Part shown: piece by piece, positions 1-10,364 of the stretch
How positions within the stretch are numbered: position 1 is the stretch's first letter
Layout of the letters: each line of letters starts with the position of its first letter
Assembly: GCA_036251205.1 (NCBI GenBank)
Contig: CP133958.1
Location: 496,001-560,000 of the forward strand
Source: Orbaceae bacterium BiB
GTDB lineage: Bacteria; Pseudomonadota; Gammaproteobacteria; Enterobacterales; Orbaceae
Length of the DNA stretch: 64,000 bases
Direction of reading: 5' to 3'
The notes under the pieces: model-generated
The model's database searches: none
What the model was told of the DNA's origin: nothing
Seen by the model: the letters and a program-made list of their open reading frames with translations, nothing else
Position numbers and translations under genes: made by a program

Positions 1-393
1 TTGGCCTAAATCTTTTTTGATTAAATCGATGACTGTATCACGGCATTCGTTTGAAAATGCATCGCCATTAACACTTTTAGAGTATAAACCTGCTGCTTTA
101 GCTGCTTTATCAAACGCTGCTGAATTATACCAACCTGCTGTACCAGGTTTACTTTCAGTACCTGGTTTTTCGAAAAAGACACCAATTGTTGCGGCATCAG
201 AACCAAACGCTGCAGTAATTCTTGAAGCCAGACCATATCCAGTTGAGGCACCAATAACAAGAACCTTTTTTGGACCATTGGCAATTTTACCTTTCGATTT
301 AACATAGGCAATTTGTTGGTTAACATTTTCAGCACAACCTACTGGATGTGTAGTGGTACAAATAAAACCACGAATTTTAGGTTTAATTATCAT
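1..393 (-). CDS. fabV: trans-2-enoyl-ACP/CoA reductase FabV (3' end outside window)
   Basis: Reading leftward from the ATG at 393, 131 codons stay open to the window edge. The product starts [19 protein letters not shown], then has a GAxxGYG nucleotide-binding segment ([15 protein letters not shown], about residues 44-58) and the [18 protein letters not shown] stretch typical of FabV, the NADH-dependent enoyl-ACP reductase that finishes each round of fatty-acid elongation. FabV is an alternative to FabI and is usually less sensitive to triclosan (family knowledge). About 400 residues are expected, so roughly two thirds lies outside the window. The family is clear from the N-terminus; nothing can be said about the C-terminal part. 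Confidence 0.93.
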   Translation of the reverse strand, partial: MIIKPKIRGFICTTTHPVGCAENVNQQIAYVKSKGKIANGPKKVLVIGASTGYGLASRITAAFGSDAATIGVFFEKPGTESKPGTAGWYNSAAFDKAAKAAGLYSKSVNGDAFSNECRDTVIDLIKKDLGQ

Positions 394-566
394 ATTTATA
401 TCTCAATTGGTTTCTCAAAAAAAGTGCCCTACTATATACAAAATTAGTCTAAAAATAAACTAATCCCCGTATGGGCTTATCACAGTAAATCCGCCTAATT
501 CTATCATAGAGTTAATCATTAATACTACTAAAGTACAATTAGAGTGTATTTAATTCTATTTTAGCG

Positions 567-1982
567 CTATTTTGCAGCATTAAAAGCCGCTAATGTATAC
601 TGACGAGCTTTAGCGTGTTCTACGATAGGCTCAGGATAATTAAGTTTAATCCCTTGCGTTTTAGCCCATTTATGAGGTTCATGTATCGCTTCATTTGGTA
701 CATTACTCAGTTCGGGTAAATATTGACGAATAAACTGCCCATCATGATCAAAACGCTGACTTTGAGTTGTAGGATTAAATATTCGAAAGTAAGGTGCAGC
801 ATCGGTTCCTGTTGACGCAGCCCATTGCCAACCACCATTGTTAAGAGCAAGATCGCCATCAATTAATTGAGACATAAAATAGCGTTCGCCATCGTGCCAA
901 TCAATAAGTAAATCTTTCACTAAAAAACTTGCAACAATCATTCTTAATCGGTTGTGCATCCATCCTGTTTGATTGAGCTGGCGCATTGCTGCATCAACAA
1001 TAGGAAAACCCGTTAATCCTTGTTGCCAAGCATGTAAATCATGATCGTTTTTACGCCACTGTACGCGCTCAGTCCAAGTAATAAAAGGACTATTTTTTGA
1101 TAGCTTAGGATAGATAAAGAGTAAATGGATATAAAATTCACGCCAAATTAACTGGCTAAACCAACCAAATGCTCCCGATTTTGTCGCCTGCATAAAATTA
1201 GGGTTTTCCGCTGTTAGACGAGCTAAACACTGCCTTGGAGATAGAACTCCAACCGCTAAATAAGCCGATAGATGACTTGTTGAATTTAAAATAGGGAAAT
1301 CACGTTGTTGTAAATAGTCCTGGGCTGATTCTTGGCAAAAAGTTCTTAGCTGTGCCAATGCTGATTCTTCACCAATCGCATAATCGGCTTCCTGCATCAC
1401 ATAGCTAAATGGTTTAATAGGATTACTCTCAATCGCAGCAACTTGTTCTCTAACTTTGGGTTTAGGATAAACGTGAATTGGCCTGGTTTGTAGAATTTCA
1501 CAACATTTATTCCTAAAAGGAGTAAACACTTGATACATCTTACCCGAACCATTAATTATCTGATTTGGTGCAAATAAAACACTATCATCAAATGGATGAG
1601 AATGAATATTATCATCTATTAATTGTGCATTAATAGCATGATCTCGTTGCCTTTCATTCCATTGATACTGCTTATTATAAAATAGATCAGTAATCTTATA
1701 TTGTCGGCAAATGGAGCGTATCAACTCAATAGAACCACTAAATGTAGCCGTTTCATGATAAATTAATGGAATATTGATTTTTTTTAAACTTTTTTGTAAC
1801 TGCATTAGATGCTGATAAATAAACCAACCTTGTCTTGCTGACATAGCATGTTGTTGCCACTGGGTTGGCGTTGCAATATAAACTGCAATAACTTGAGCAT
1901 CGGGATCCTGACAAGCATGATACAGTGCAGCATTATCAATAACTCTTAAATCATTACGAAACCAGACGAGATGAGTTGCCAT
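567..1982 (-). CDS. phrB: deoxyribodipyrimidine photolyase
   Basis: 471 aa, the same size as E. coli PhrB (472). It repairs cyclobutane pyrimidine dimers in DNA using FADH2 and blue light. The N-terminal photolyase domain opens with HLVWFRNDLRVIDNAAL. The C-terminal FAD/DNA-binding domain carries WREFYIHLL, then GFPIVDAAMRQL..GWMHNRLRM, and the GDLALNNGGWQWAASTGTDAAP block that lines the flavin and lesion pocket. It is the last gene of a leftward run of repair/redox genes, 34 bp after the msrB stop codon. Cryptochromes share the fold, but length and motifs fit class I CPD photolyase. No clear terminator was seen after it. Confidence 0.95.
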   Translation of the reverse strand: MATHLVWFRNDLRVIDNAALYHACQDPDAQVIAVYIATPTQWQQHAMSARQGWFIYQHLMQLQKSLKKINIPLIYHETATFSGSIELIRSICRQYKITDLFYNKQYQWNERQRDHAINAQLIDDNIHSHPFDDSVLFAPNQIINGSGKMYQVFTPFRNKCCEILQTRPIHVYPKPKVREQVAAIESNPIKPFSYVMQEADYAIGEESALAQLRTFCQESAQDYLQQRDFPILNSTSHLSAYLAVGVLSPRQCLARLTAENPNFMQATKSGAFGWFSQLIWREFYIHLLFIYPKLSKNSPFITWTERVQWRKNDHDLHAWQQGLTGFPIVDAAMRQLNQTGWMHNRLRMIVASFLVKDLLIDWHDGERYFMSQLIDGDLALNNGGWQWAASTGTDAAPYFRIFNPTTQSQRFDHDGQFIRQYLPELSNVPNEAIHEPHKWAKTQGIKLNYPEPIVEHAKARQYTLAAFNAAK

Positions 1983-2016
1983 TGCGAAATCCTCGTTAAA
2001 TTATCACTCTCACATA

Positions 2017-2460
2017 CTATTTAGTTGTAAATAAGGCTAAATAGTCTCCATATCCTTCTGCTTCAAGATCCTCTTTAGCAATAAATCTTAACGAAGCTGA
2101 ATTAATACAGTAACGTAATCCACCGCTGGACTTTGGACCATCGTTAAACACATGACCTAAATGAGAGTCAGCCTCAGTCGAACGAACCTCTGTTCGTGTC
2201 ATACCATGGCTATGATCAATTTTTTGTTTGACATGTTGTGCCGCAATCGGTTGACTAAAACTTGGCCAGCCACAACCTGAATCAAATTTATTTAAAGAGG
2301 AAAATAATGGCTCACCAGAGACAATATCAACATATAATCCAGCTTCTCGATGTTGATCAAATTGATTATCAAAAGGGGGTTCAGTGCCATTTTGTTGAGT
2401 CACACGGTACTGTAATGGCGTGAGTTGTTCGATCCTTTTCAGTTTCTTTTGCTCATTCAT
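2017..2460 (-). CDS. msrB: peptide-methionine (R)-S-oxide reductase, zinc-less type
   Basis: 147 aa. It reduces the R-epimer of methionine sulfoxide in proteins. The catalytic cysteine is Cys118 in [13 protein letters not shown]; Cys63 in DSGCGWPSF is a plausible resolving cysteine. The two CxxC pairs that bind structural zinc in E. coli MsrB are absent: the positions read [13 protein letters not shown] and [12 protein letters not shown]. This is the zinc-free form seen in, for example, the Neisseria PilB domain. It lies between lplA and phrB on the same strand, and msrA (S-epimer) is 1.7 kb upstream, so both stereoisomers are covered locally. Confidence 0.95.
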   Translation of the reverse strand: MNEQKKLKRIEQLTPLQYRVTQQNGTEPPFDNQFDQHREAGLYVDIVSGEPLFSSLNKFDSGCGWPSFSQPIAAQHVKQKIDHSHGMTRTEVRSTEADSHLGHVFNDGPKSSGGLRYCINSASLRFIAKEDLEAEGYGDYLALFTTK

Positions 2461-2531
2461 ACGATGCTCCTTAAGTAAAATAATGCTATTTTTATACTAT
2501 AATGATAGTTTACATTAAAAAAATAACGAAA

Positions 2532-3548
2532 TTATCTAATTGCCGGAATAAGCCAATTAGTCATCTCTTGTAACTCTGGGTTAAATTCAGGATAGCGTAT
2601 CATTACCTGTTCTATCGCAGAATGAAAGGTATCGACACTATAACGATTTTGTTGTAATAAGTTGGCGACCTCTTGAATCGGTGTCGGATTTAAACTGTCA
2701 GTAAAAATTTGGCAGCGGCTAATCATACCTTGCTCAACATCAAAGTGAAAATCAATATTTCCCCATTTAAAACGCTCTTCAATTTGATGTGTAAATGCTG
2801 GCGCATTACCAAAATTCCACTGCCAGCTAGACTGTTTAGCAAAAACCTCAGCAAAACCAGGTAAGTTAGGTAAAGAGTCTGGGGAAATAACCTCAACAGG
2901 CACTTGTTCACCATAATGGTTAAAAAAGAACTGCATTACCACGTTACACACCAAATCATGATTAATCGTGGGTAAATATTCAACTAAGTTAGTGACTCGA
3001 GCACGTACTGAGGTAATCCCCTTCGCTTGTAATTTTTTCGGATCAGGATTTAAATAATCCGTTAATCGATTTAAGTTAGCATTGAGTAAAATTGTACCGT
3101 GATGAAAACCACGATCTAAAGTCTCTTTATAAGCCGAACCAGATATCTTTTTGTCACCATCAGCAGTATGTAATACCAGATCATTACGTCCTGTTGCCGA
3201 TACATCTAAATTTAAAGATCTTAATGCATCAACAATAATTTGTGTTGAAATGCTCTTATTATACTCTGGTTTACTGGCCATAAAGGTAAAACAAGTATTA
3301 CCGAGATCATGGAATACCGCACCTCCCCCACTACTACGACGGGCAAGTTTTATACCATCTTCACTCATTTTACCAGTATTACACTCTCGCCATGGGTTTT
3401 GGGCTCGGCCAATGACCACGGTATTATCATTACGCCATAAAAAAAGAACTCGCTCATTTGTTGGCATATGTTTAAAAATGGTCTCTTCAACAGCTAAATT
3501 AAACCAAGGATCATAAGAGTTTGAGATAAATACACGTAATGAAGACAT
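2532..3548 (-). CDS. lplA: lipoate-protein ligase A
   Basis: 338 aa, exactly the length of E. coli LplA. It activates free lipoate with ATP and attaches it to the lipoyl domains of pyruvate and 2-oxoglutarate dehydrogenases and of GcvH, in the cytoplasm. The lipoate-binding signature [15 protein letters not shown] is at residues 70-84, and the conserved lysine of the KISGSAY segment (Lys134) is present. The C-terminal accessory domain (about 250-338) is retained, so this is the full two-domain ligase and not a LipM/LplJ short form. It is in a leftward run between cybB and msrB. Confidence 0.95.
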   Translation of the reverse strand: MSSLRVFISNSYDPWFNLAVEETIFKHMPTNERVLFLWRNDNTVVIGRAQNPWRECNTGKMSEDGIKLARRSSGGGAVFHDLGNTCFTFMASKPEYNKSISTQIIVDALRSLNLDVSATGRNDLVLHTADGDKKISGSAYKETLDRGFHHGTILLNANLNRLTDYLNPDPKKLQAKGITSVRARVTNLVEYLPTINHDLVCNVVMQFFFNHYGEQVPVEVISPDSLPNLPGFAEVFAKQSSWQWNFGNAPAFTHQIEERFKWGNIDFHFDVEQGMISRCQIFTDSLNPTPIQEVANLLQQNRYSVDTFHSAIEQVMIRYPEFNPELQEMTNWLIPAIR

Positions 3549-3618
3549 TTTATCGCCTATTAGATTAGATTAGATTATCTTAATTATCAATAACTAAGCT
3601 AATCTTATTAAGTTAAAA
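3549..3618. repeat. short ATTAG tandem in the lplA-cybB spacer
   Basis: About 3561-3577 consists of consecutive ATTAG units just upstream of lplA. It is a simple low-complexity tandem in a 70-bp spacer. No gene is present, and it may only reflect slippage in an AT-rich spacer. Confidence 0.4.
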
Positions 3619-4155
3619 CTAGTTAAACCAACGGCTCGGTAACATTGCTTTTAATACATCATCTTTTACCCAAATATGGTGATATATTGCAGCAAAAATA
3701 TGTAAACACAATAGTGCAATTAAGGCATAGGCTGAGAAAATATGCACTGAGTGGAAAAAACTATGTATTCCTTCCGCTAAGGTAACTGGAGGAATTGTTA
3801 TCAGCCATAGAAAATCAATAGCACGAGACCCCATCAAATAACCTGATAATGGCAATATTAATAATAGTATGTAGATCAACCCTTGTACTGATTTTGATAA
3901 GATACGCTGAAGCTTCTCGTGTTTAGGTAATACCTCAGGTACCCCCTGCTTAATTACCACATAAATTCGCCATAATGTGAGAAAAAATATCACAACACCC
4001 AATGATTTGTGAATAACAAAAAGGTTAGCCATTCCACCGATTAATTGTGACAACGTCACTCTTGCCAGCGGTAAAATAATCACAATGAGTACAAGTAGCG
4101 CTGTTATCCAATGTATCCATTTTTGTTTTGGTTGATATTGAGGGTAATTTTTCAT
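3619..4155 (-). CDS. cybB: cytochrome b561 family protein
   Basis: 178 aa against 176 in E. coli CybB: a four-helix inner-membrane di-haem b protein that can pass electrons from ubiquinol. Four hydrophobic segments are evident. The histidines expected as haem ligands are present: WIHWITALL (His15), FVIHKSLGV (His49) and a cluster in SFFHSVHIF and LLCLHIFAAIYHH. The start codon is only two bases after the msrA stop codon, so the two genes are almost certainly translated from one mRNA. That links the cytochrome to methionine-sulfoxide repair or oxidative stress; the link is inferred from position only. Confidence 0.9.
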   Translation of the reverse strand: MKNYPQYQPKQKWIHWITALLVLIVIILPLARVTLSQLIGGMANLFVIHKSLGVVIFFLTLWRIYVVIKQGVPEVLPKHEKLQRILSKSVQGLIYILLLILPLSGYLMGSRAIDFLWLITIPPVTLAEGIHSFFHSVHIFSAYALIALLCLHIFAAIYHHIWVKDDVLKAMLPSRWFN

Positions 4156-4157
4156 TA

Positions 4158-4709
4158 TTATTCACTCTTCTGTTTTGAGAATTTATCCTGCCAGTGTTTG
4201 GCAATAAAATCGGTTCTACCTGATAGTTTACTATAGCGTTGATAGCGTTCAGGTTGTTTTTGGTAAAAATTCTGATGATCTTGTTCTGCTGGGTAAAATG
4301 GCATTGCCGCTTCTATTGAAACATCAATCGGTAAAGCAAAACGTTTTGACTGCTGCAAATCGTTTTTAGATGCAATGGCTCGTTGTTGCTGCTCGGCATT
4401 GTGATAGAAAATTACAGGGCGATAAGAGTCACCCCGATCAGCAAATTGTCCTTGACCATCAGTCGGGTCAATTTGTTGCCAAAATATATCCAACAACTGT
4501 CGATAGCTAATTTGTTCAGGATTAAATGTAATTTCGACCGCTTCAACATGCCCTGTTGTACCGCTACAGACTTGCTGATAGGTTGGATTGGCAATAGTAC
4601 CGCCAGTATATCCCGACTTAACCTCAATAACGCCATCAAATTGATCAAATGGTTTAACCATGCACCAAAAACATCCGCCTGCAAATGTGGCTTTTTCTAC
4701 TCGACTCAT
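4158..4709 (-). CDS. msrA: peptide-methionine (S)-S-oxide reductase
   Basis: It reduces the S-epimer of free and protein-bound methionine sulfoxide, with thioredoxin as usual donor. The GGCFWC motif lies near the N-terminus and its first Cys is catalytic; [17 protein letters not shown] and the [18 protein letters not shown] core follow. Three ATG codons stand in a row at 4707-4715. The Shine-Dalgarno GGGG (complement of 4716-4719) touches the first, so the third (4709) has the usual 6-nt spacing and is chosen here. It heads the msrA-cybB pair. The length fits the single-domain MsrA class, without an MsrB fusion. Confidence 0.94.
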   Translation of the reverse strand: MSRVEKATFAGGCFWCMVKPFDQFDGVIEVKSGYTGGTIANPTYQQVCSGTTGHVEAVEITFNPEQISYRQLLDIFWQQIDPTDGQGQFADRGDSYRPVIFYHNAEQQQRAIASKNDLQQSKRFALPIDVSIEAAMPFYPAEQDHQNFYQKQPERYQRYSKLSGRTDFIAKHWQDKFSKQKSE

Positions 4710-4931
4710 CATCATCCCCTTTCATAAAAGCGCAATTGGTTTATAACACTAGCTTACTACATCATCAGCCATTTTAAAGCGTAAGGGAAATTATTTTTGT
4801 GATTGATAATAGCAATTAAAAATATAATAATGCTTTTGCCACTTCATAGATGCAATAAAAAAGAGTATATTACACCACCACTGCACTACCCAATATAGTA
4901 TTTAATCAACTCATAAATAGAATAATAAATT

Positions 4932-6893
4932 ATGTTTTTTAATCGCCTTACATTCTCGCCAATTATTACTCGACCTATTATGTATTATGGGATATGTCTT
5001 GCCTTTTCATCATGGTTCGCGTTTTTTATTGCTATTATGCTCAATTTACCTAATCCGTATTGGGCGGCTATGCCTGCTTGGGTAATATTTCAGCCAACAA
5101 GAGGTTTACTGCTAGAGCGTGCGGTTTATCGCTTCTTAGGAACATTTATTGGTGCAGCAATCGGTTTTTCGATTCTATTGATTCCATTACATCCTATAAT
5201 ACAACTGGTTATTTTTACGCTATTAATTGGTGTAACAACGGCTTCATCTCATGTATTTAGAGGAACGATCGCTTACGGTTTTTTCACAACAGGACTAACG
5301 ATGGCAATCGTCATCATTCCATCGATTATCTGGCCAAGTGATACAATGGATCTAGCGATTTCTCGAGTCGCTTGTACGTTTATTGGTTGTATTGTGGTTA
5401 CCATCATTTTAGCGCTATTCGTACCTAAATTTCCAATACGTTCGTTTTATCAAAAAATTCATCTATTAACCAGTGATGTGGTTTTTTATGCGAATCAGGT
5501 TGTTACTGCTCGCTCTAAAGAAGAGTGTCATGATATAGAACAGACTTTACTTGCCAGCATTAATGACATTAATGATAATGCCGCTATTGCAGCAGCTGGT
5601 TCAATTCATAAGAACCGCAAACTGCGCTATATCGATGCCATTATTGCCGCTTCTCTGGATGTCATGGCGGCAAGTCGAGCTATTTTAACTCGTAATTTAC
5701 GTGAAAATGTCTTACCAGCTGAGTTTAGTGACGATCTACTTGAGTTATCTAAACAGATTAGTCGTAAGCAGCCATTCTCTCTTGAAGATACCTATTTTTT
5801 CACTAAATGGCAGCTTGAATCACCAGAACTAACATCAGAAATTAAACGTTTAATTTATACCATTGAACAGCTAATTGCTGCCGAAGATGCGTTAGTCAAT
5901 AATATTGAAAAACATAAAGATTTTATTGCCAATAATTATACGTCAACACTATTATTACCCCATCGCGACTGGCGCATGGCGATTAATATTGCCCTTATTA
6001 CTAGTTTTATTGTATTTACTGTATCACTCTGTTGCTATTTCAATCCATCACGGATTGCGGAACAAGTTGCCTCAGGAATTGGAATTTTTGCGATTGTTTT
6101 TGGATCTTTTCCACTACCGCAAAATAATGCCCGTAATCTATTTATAGGCGTCTCAAGTGGGGTTATTGTTGCGATTATTTACCGCTTTTTCGTGCAACCA
6201 TATGTGGATGATACCTTTTGGCTCTTGTTGACAATTATACCGTTTCTTTTATTTGGTGGAATTTGTCGAGCTCATCCTAAAACAGCTATTCCGGCGATTG
6301 ATGCTAATATGGCATTCTTATTTGCAGGTCATATTGGCATGGGAGCCAGTGATGCATTTTCAGTGTTAAGTGCTGACTTTATTTATGTACTTAGTGCTGG
6401 GATTATTAGTGGTATGTTTATTTTATTGCCTCGCAAGCCCGATAAGCAAGCACTCAATGCAATTCTCTCTATTCAACGTGACTTGGATCGAATCATTGCT
6501 GCACAAGATGCTGTTAATAAAAATTGGTACGAACAATCGACTCGGCAGTTATTACGCTTAATGCTTCATTTAAGTCGAGCGGGTAAAGTTGGTGATAGTG
6601 CACCTAATGGCTTACTATCAACATTGAATGTAGGTTACTCCATTACTATGTTACATGCTAAATTGGAACAGCCCAAACTTGATCATACTAGCTACATTCA
6701 AATCAAAACAATTCTGTATATTTTATCATTAAAACCGAAAGGTAATTTAACTATCATCAATGAAATCAATAAGCAGATTCAACATATTGAAAATGATCAA
6801 CTCCGTAGAATAGCTGAAATGCTAGTGGATTCACTCAATGAGAGTCAGCCATTTTTTAATTATATCCGAGAACTTAAAAAGAAAATGGCTTAA
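4932..6893 (+). CDS. FUSC family inner-membrane efflux protein (AaeB/YccS-like)
   Basis: 653 aa, close to E. coli AaeB (655). The architecture is the fusaric-acid-resistance/aromatic-acid exporter type: a first block of about six membrane helices (residues about 15-165, including NPYWAAMPAWVIFQPTRGLLLERAVYRFLGTFIGA), a soluble helical region (about 170-345), a second membrane block (about 350-500), and a C-terminal soluble helical region. Such proteins export aromatic carboxylates or related toxic acids, often with an AaeA-type periplasmic partner. No partner or LysR regulator is next to it, so AaeB is only one possibility. It is transcribed alone, divergently from msrA, and followed by a strong terminator. 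Confidence 0.85.
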   Translation: MFFNRLTFSPIITRPIMYYGICLAFSSWFAFFIAIMLNLPNPYWAAMPAWVIFQPTRGLLLERAVYRFLGTFIGAAIGFSILLIPLHPIIQLVIFTLLIGVTTASSHVFRGTIAYGFFTTGLTMAIVIIPSIIWPSDTMDLAISRVACTFIGCIVVTIILALFVPKFPIRSFYQKIHLLTSDVVFYANQVVTARSKEECHDIEQTLLASINDINDNAAIAAAGSIHKNRKLRYIDAIIAASLDVMAASRAILTRNLRENVLPAEFSDDLLELSKQISRKQPFSLEDTYFFTKWQLESPELTSEIKRLIYTIEQLIAAEDALVNNIEKHKDFIANNYTSTLLLPHRDWRMAINIALITSFIVFTVSLCCYFNPSRIAEQVASGIGIFAIVFGSFPLPQNNARNLFIGVSSGVIVAIIYRFFVQPYVDDTFWLLLTIIPFLLFGGICRAHPKTAIPAIDANMAFLFAGHIGMGASDAFSVLSADFIYVLSAGIISGMFILLPRKPDKQALNAILSIQRDLDRIIAAQDAVNKNWYEQSTRQLLRLMLHLSRAGKVGDSAPNGLLSTLNVGYSITMLHAKLEQPKLDHTSYIQIKTILYILSLKPKGNLTIINEINKQIQHIENDQLRRIAEMLVDSLNESQPFFNYIRELKKKMA

Positions 6894-6905
6894 CGTTTAA
6901 TAGGT

Positions 6906-6938
6906 AAAAAAGTTCAGAACACTATACTGAACTTTTTT
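6906..6938. terminator. bidirectional rho-independent terminator after the FUSC gene
   Basis: The 12-bp arms AAAAAAGTTCAG (6906-6917) and CTGAACTTTTTT (6927-6938) are perfectly complementary around a 9-nt loop. The A and T tracts make it work on either strand, as expected between the converging FUSC gene and the glucosidase pseudogene. Confidence 0.85.
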
Positions 6939-6988
6939 AACCTTATTATGAACTTTATGTTTATCGTCTAAAATACAAGTTATATCAA

Positions 6989-8239
<1,251 letters not shown>

Positions 8240-8264
8240 TTAGTGGAGAGTTATTTTCAAATTA

Positions 8265-9053
8265 TTAAATCATTTTTTCTTCAAATTGAACAGGTGATAA
8301 ATAGTTTAAATATGAATGTTTTCTTACTCGGTTATAGTAAACCTCAATGTACCACAAGATCATCAATTTAGCTTGTGCCATATTTTCTAGTTTGTGTCGG
8401 TAAATCCATTCTGTTTTTAAGGTATGGAAAAAGCTTTCAGCCACCGCATTATCCCAACAGTTACCTTTGCGACTCATACTACACGTTAAGCCATAAGCCG
8501 TTAATATAGCTTGGTAATCATCGGAACAATACTGGCCACCACGGTCACTATGAACAATCACTTTACTCGGATAGCCCCGATGAAGCAAAGCCATAGTTAA
8601 GGCTTGACAAACTAGCGAGCTTTCCATATGCGTATCCATCGCCCAGCCTATGATTTTACGAGAGTAGAGAGCAAGTACAATCGCGAGGTATAACCACTGT
8701 CCGTTCACTTTAATATAAGTTATATCGCATACCCAAGCTTGATTAGGTGTGTCCATGGTAAAGTGCCTATCTAAAATATTTTCAGCGACCGGTTTGTTGT
8801 GGTTACTGTGCGTTGTTTGTTTATACTTTTTGCGTTGTTTTGCTTTAAGGTGAAGCTTGTGCATTCGTCGACGAACTCGTTCACGTGATAAACAATAGCC
8901 TTCCTCCAAAAGTTCGACATGTAAACGCCGATAACCATAGAGATGCCGATGATCTTCAAATAGTGTTTCAATCTTTTTGTCAAGCTGCTGATTAAACACT
9001 GTTCTCTGAGACGGTAATCGCTTTAAATAGGCATAGTAACCACTACTTGACAC
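8265..9053 (-). CDS. IS3-family transposase OrfB (copy A)
   Basis: The IS3-type integrase-like transposase carries the DDE triad at Asp110 (VCDITY), Asp170 (VHSDRGG) and Glu206 (DNAVAESFF), with 35 residues between the last two, the D(35)E spacing. An HTH_21-type segment comes before it. The frame is open upstream of the listed start into OrfA (KKQNTLSKRRLFHLFDVSSSGYY), so the working enzyme is probably made as an OrfAB fusion by -1 frameshifting at 9149-9155 rather than from its own start. No lesion is seen. Confidence 0.92.
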   Translation of the reverse strand: MSSSGYYAYLKRLPSQRTVFNQQLDKKIETLFEDHRHLYGYRRLHVELLEEGYCLSRERVRRRMHKLHLKAKQRKKYKQTTHSNHNKPVAENILDRHFTMDTPNQAWVCDITYIKVNGQWLYLAIVLALYSRKIIGWAMDTHMESSLVCQALTMALLHRGYPSKVIVHSDRGGQYCSDDYQAILTAYGLTCSMSRKGNCWDNAVAESFFHTLKTEWIYRHKLENMAQAKLMILWYIEVYYNRVRKHSYLNYLSPVQFEEKMI

Positions 9054-9118
9054 GTCAAATAGATGAAATAAACGACGCTTAGATAGCGTGTTTTGCTTTT
9101 TAATAAATTCGTACCTTG

Positions 9119-9412
9119 CTATTTCAGGCTCGCAAAGTACTGAGCGGCCTTTTTTAGGATATCGATCTCCTTTTTACGTAGCTCAAGCTCTTTTTTCATC
9201 GCTTTATTTTGACGCTCAAGTTCGTGATAGTCTGGTTTTTTATTTGATTTTATCGCTTGATGGGTTGGTTTATTCATCGTTTGGTACATCCAATTACAAA
9301 ATGTTTTGTAATTTATACCTAAATCATTGGCTGTTTGTCGATAAGTTTGTTCGCTATTTAGGGCTAAATTGATCGCTTCTTGTTTAAATTGGGGATCGTA
9401 TTTTTTACTCAT
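9119..9412 (-). CDS. IS3-family OrfA, DNA-binding subunit (copy A)
   Basis: 97 aa with an N-terminal helix-turn-helix (KYDPQFKQEAINLALNSEQT..TANDLGINYKTFCNWM) and a C-terminal leucine-zipper-like coiled coil (LERQNKAMKKELELRKKEIDILKKA). This is the usual IS3 OrfA layout; it binds the IS ends. Its 3' end overlaps the OrfB frame and contains the slippery heptamer described separately. Confidence 0.92.
   Translation of the reverse strand: MSKKYDPQFKQEAINLALNSEQTYRQTANDLGINYKTFCNWMYQTMNKPTHQAIKSNKKPDYHELERQNKAMKKELELRKKEIDILKKAAQYFASLK
9149..9155 (-). promoter_or_regulatory. programmed -1 frameshift site (A AAA AAG)
   Basis: On the coding strand the OrfA codons CTA AAA AAG GCC contain the canonical IS3 slippery heptamer AAAAAAG in the A_AAA_AAG phase. 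A -1 slip moves ribosomes from OrfA into the open OrfB frame (continuing K K G R S V L C E P E I A R Y E F), giving the OrfAB transposase. The motif is directly visible; its efficiency is unknown. Confidence 0.85.
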
Positions 9413-9480
9413 TTGAGACTCCTTTTTTGTTACTAAAAAGTCTCCACTAAACTAGGAGCACATCAGTATTTATTAAACAA

Positions 9481-10176
9481 ATGATTAAATCTATAGCGAA
9501 TGAAATAGAGGATTTTAGCTGGCTAGATAATCCTAGAGTTAGTTATTTTGCATGGATTTCCTTGAACATTGGCGTTTCTTATGCACAAACTTTTAAAAGT
9601 CCACAACTGCCTATTCTTGAACAAATTTGTTCTAGCACAGATAGTAGAGCTAATGTAGTCAAACAATACTTTCAAGGTTGGGATGTGTATCAAAATGATA
9701 AAATTGATGTGATAAGAATGATTAAAACTCATTGGTTAAAAGTTGATAAAATGGGACATCCATTTAAAAAACTAGAAGAAAATCCTGACAATAAAGGTCT
9801 CATAGAATGGACATGGAATTATATTCAAAAAAGGATAAGAAACGATATTGGAGTCTATCACGCTGAAGTATCAAATTTAATTATTCCAACAACTTTAAAT
9901 GAAAAATATCAAGCTATTTTTGCTATACATGATTATTGGTATACAAACAATAAACTCTTACATAAGGTTTTCTGTAGTGAATATAGACAAGCTTTAAGCC
10001 AAAAAAAGTACAAAGATAAGCAAGATATAAAAACCTTAAACTTTCAATTGGGAATAAAGCATAAAGAAAAATTAGATAAACTTTTGCATCATTATAATTA
10101 CAGTCAACAAAAGTTTTTCGAAATGCTTATCAGTGAGCATTACAATTCAATTAAGGATAAGCTAGATAACAAATAA
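9481..10176 (+). CDS. hypothetical protein, C-terminal RHH-like segment
   Basis: 231 aa, not recognised. It is rich in Lys, Asn, Ile and Tyr and has no signal peptide or membrane segment. The last 45 residues (LNFQLGIKHKEKLDKLLHHY then SQQKFFEMLISEHY) have the strand-helix-turn-helix look of a ribbon-helix-helix DNA-binding domain; this is pattern inference only. The listed ATG at 9481 has no good ribosome-binding site at the right distance, and the frame stays open upstream as far as 9451, the IS edge. The gene may therefore have lost its 5' end to the IS. It is followed by a hairpin terminator and by a tRNA 3' fragment, a setting typical of integrated elements. Confidence 0.6.
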   Translation: MIKSIANEIEDFSWLDNPRVSYFAWISLNIGVSYAQTFKSPQLPILEQICSSTDSRANVVKQYFQGWDVYQNDKIDVIRMIKTHWLKVDKMGHPFKKLEENPDNKGLIEWTWNYIQKRIRNDIGVYHAEVSNLIIPTTLNEKYQAIFAIHDYWYTNNKLLHKVFCSEYRQALSQKKYKDKQDIKTLNFQLGIKHKEKLDKLLHHYNYSQQKFFEMLISEHYNSIKDKLDNK

Positions 10177-10228
10177 CGTTTTTAAGCGATACAGCTAATC
10201 TTCTGAATTGGTTATAATGGCATTATTG

Positions 10229-10248
10229 AAAGTCAATTTTTTGACTTT
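10229..10248 (+). terminator. rho-independent terminator after the 231-aa gene
   Basis: AAAGTCAA and TTGACTTT form an 8-bp perfect stem with a TTTT loop and a following T run, 53 bp after the stop codon. Confidence 0.75.
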
Positions 10249-10329
10249 TTAAATATGGATGTAATTCTGGAGTCAATACCTACTTAAGGTTGAAAATATC
10301 GTTATATTTTAAATAATTAAACTTATTTA

Positions 10330-10351
10330 TCGAGTCCGACCACTGGCACCA
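10330..10351 (+). other. tRNA 3'-end fragment (attachment-site-like remnant)
   Basis: The 22 bases TCGAGTCC..ACCA read as a tRNA 3' end: part of the T-loop (TCGAGT), the T-stem 3' arm CCGAC, a 7-nt acceptor arm CACTGGC, discriminator A and an encoded CCA. The matching 5' half (an acceptor starting GCCAGTG, D and anticodon arms) is absent from the preceding 150 bases, which are AT-rich and unrelated. Such fragments are the usual sign of site-specific integration at a tRNA gene (family knowledge). The acceptor sequence resembles tRNA-Thr; the identity is not certain. Confidence 0.7.
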
Positions 10352-10364
10352 AACCCAAATTTTA

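Noticed and set aside
17-335. ORFs of 96 and 104 aa at the left edge
   Set aside because: Both lie in other frames over the fabV coding region, which explains the sequence fully.
5905-6561. Short rightward ORFs inside the FUSC gene
   Set aside because: Alternative-frame shadows of a long gene with clear family motifs.
10250-10351. A complete tRNA gene ending at 10351
   Set aside because: The 5' acceptor strand, D arm and anticodon arm are missing; the T-stem 5' arm does not pair with CCGAC.
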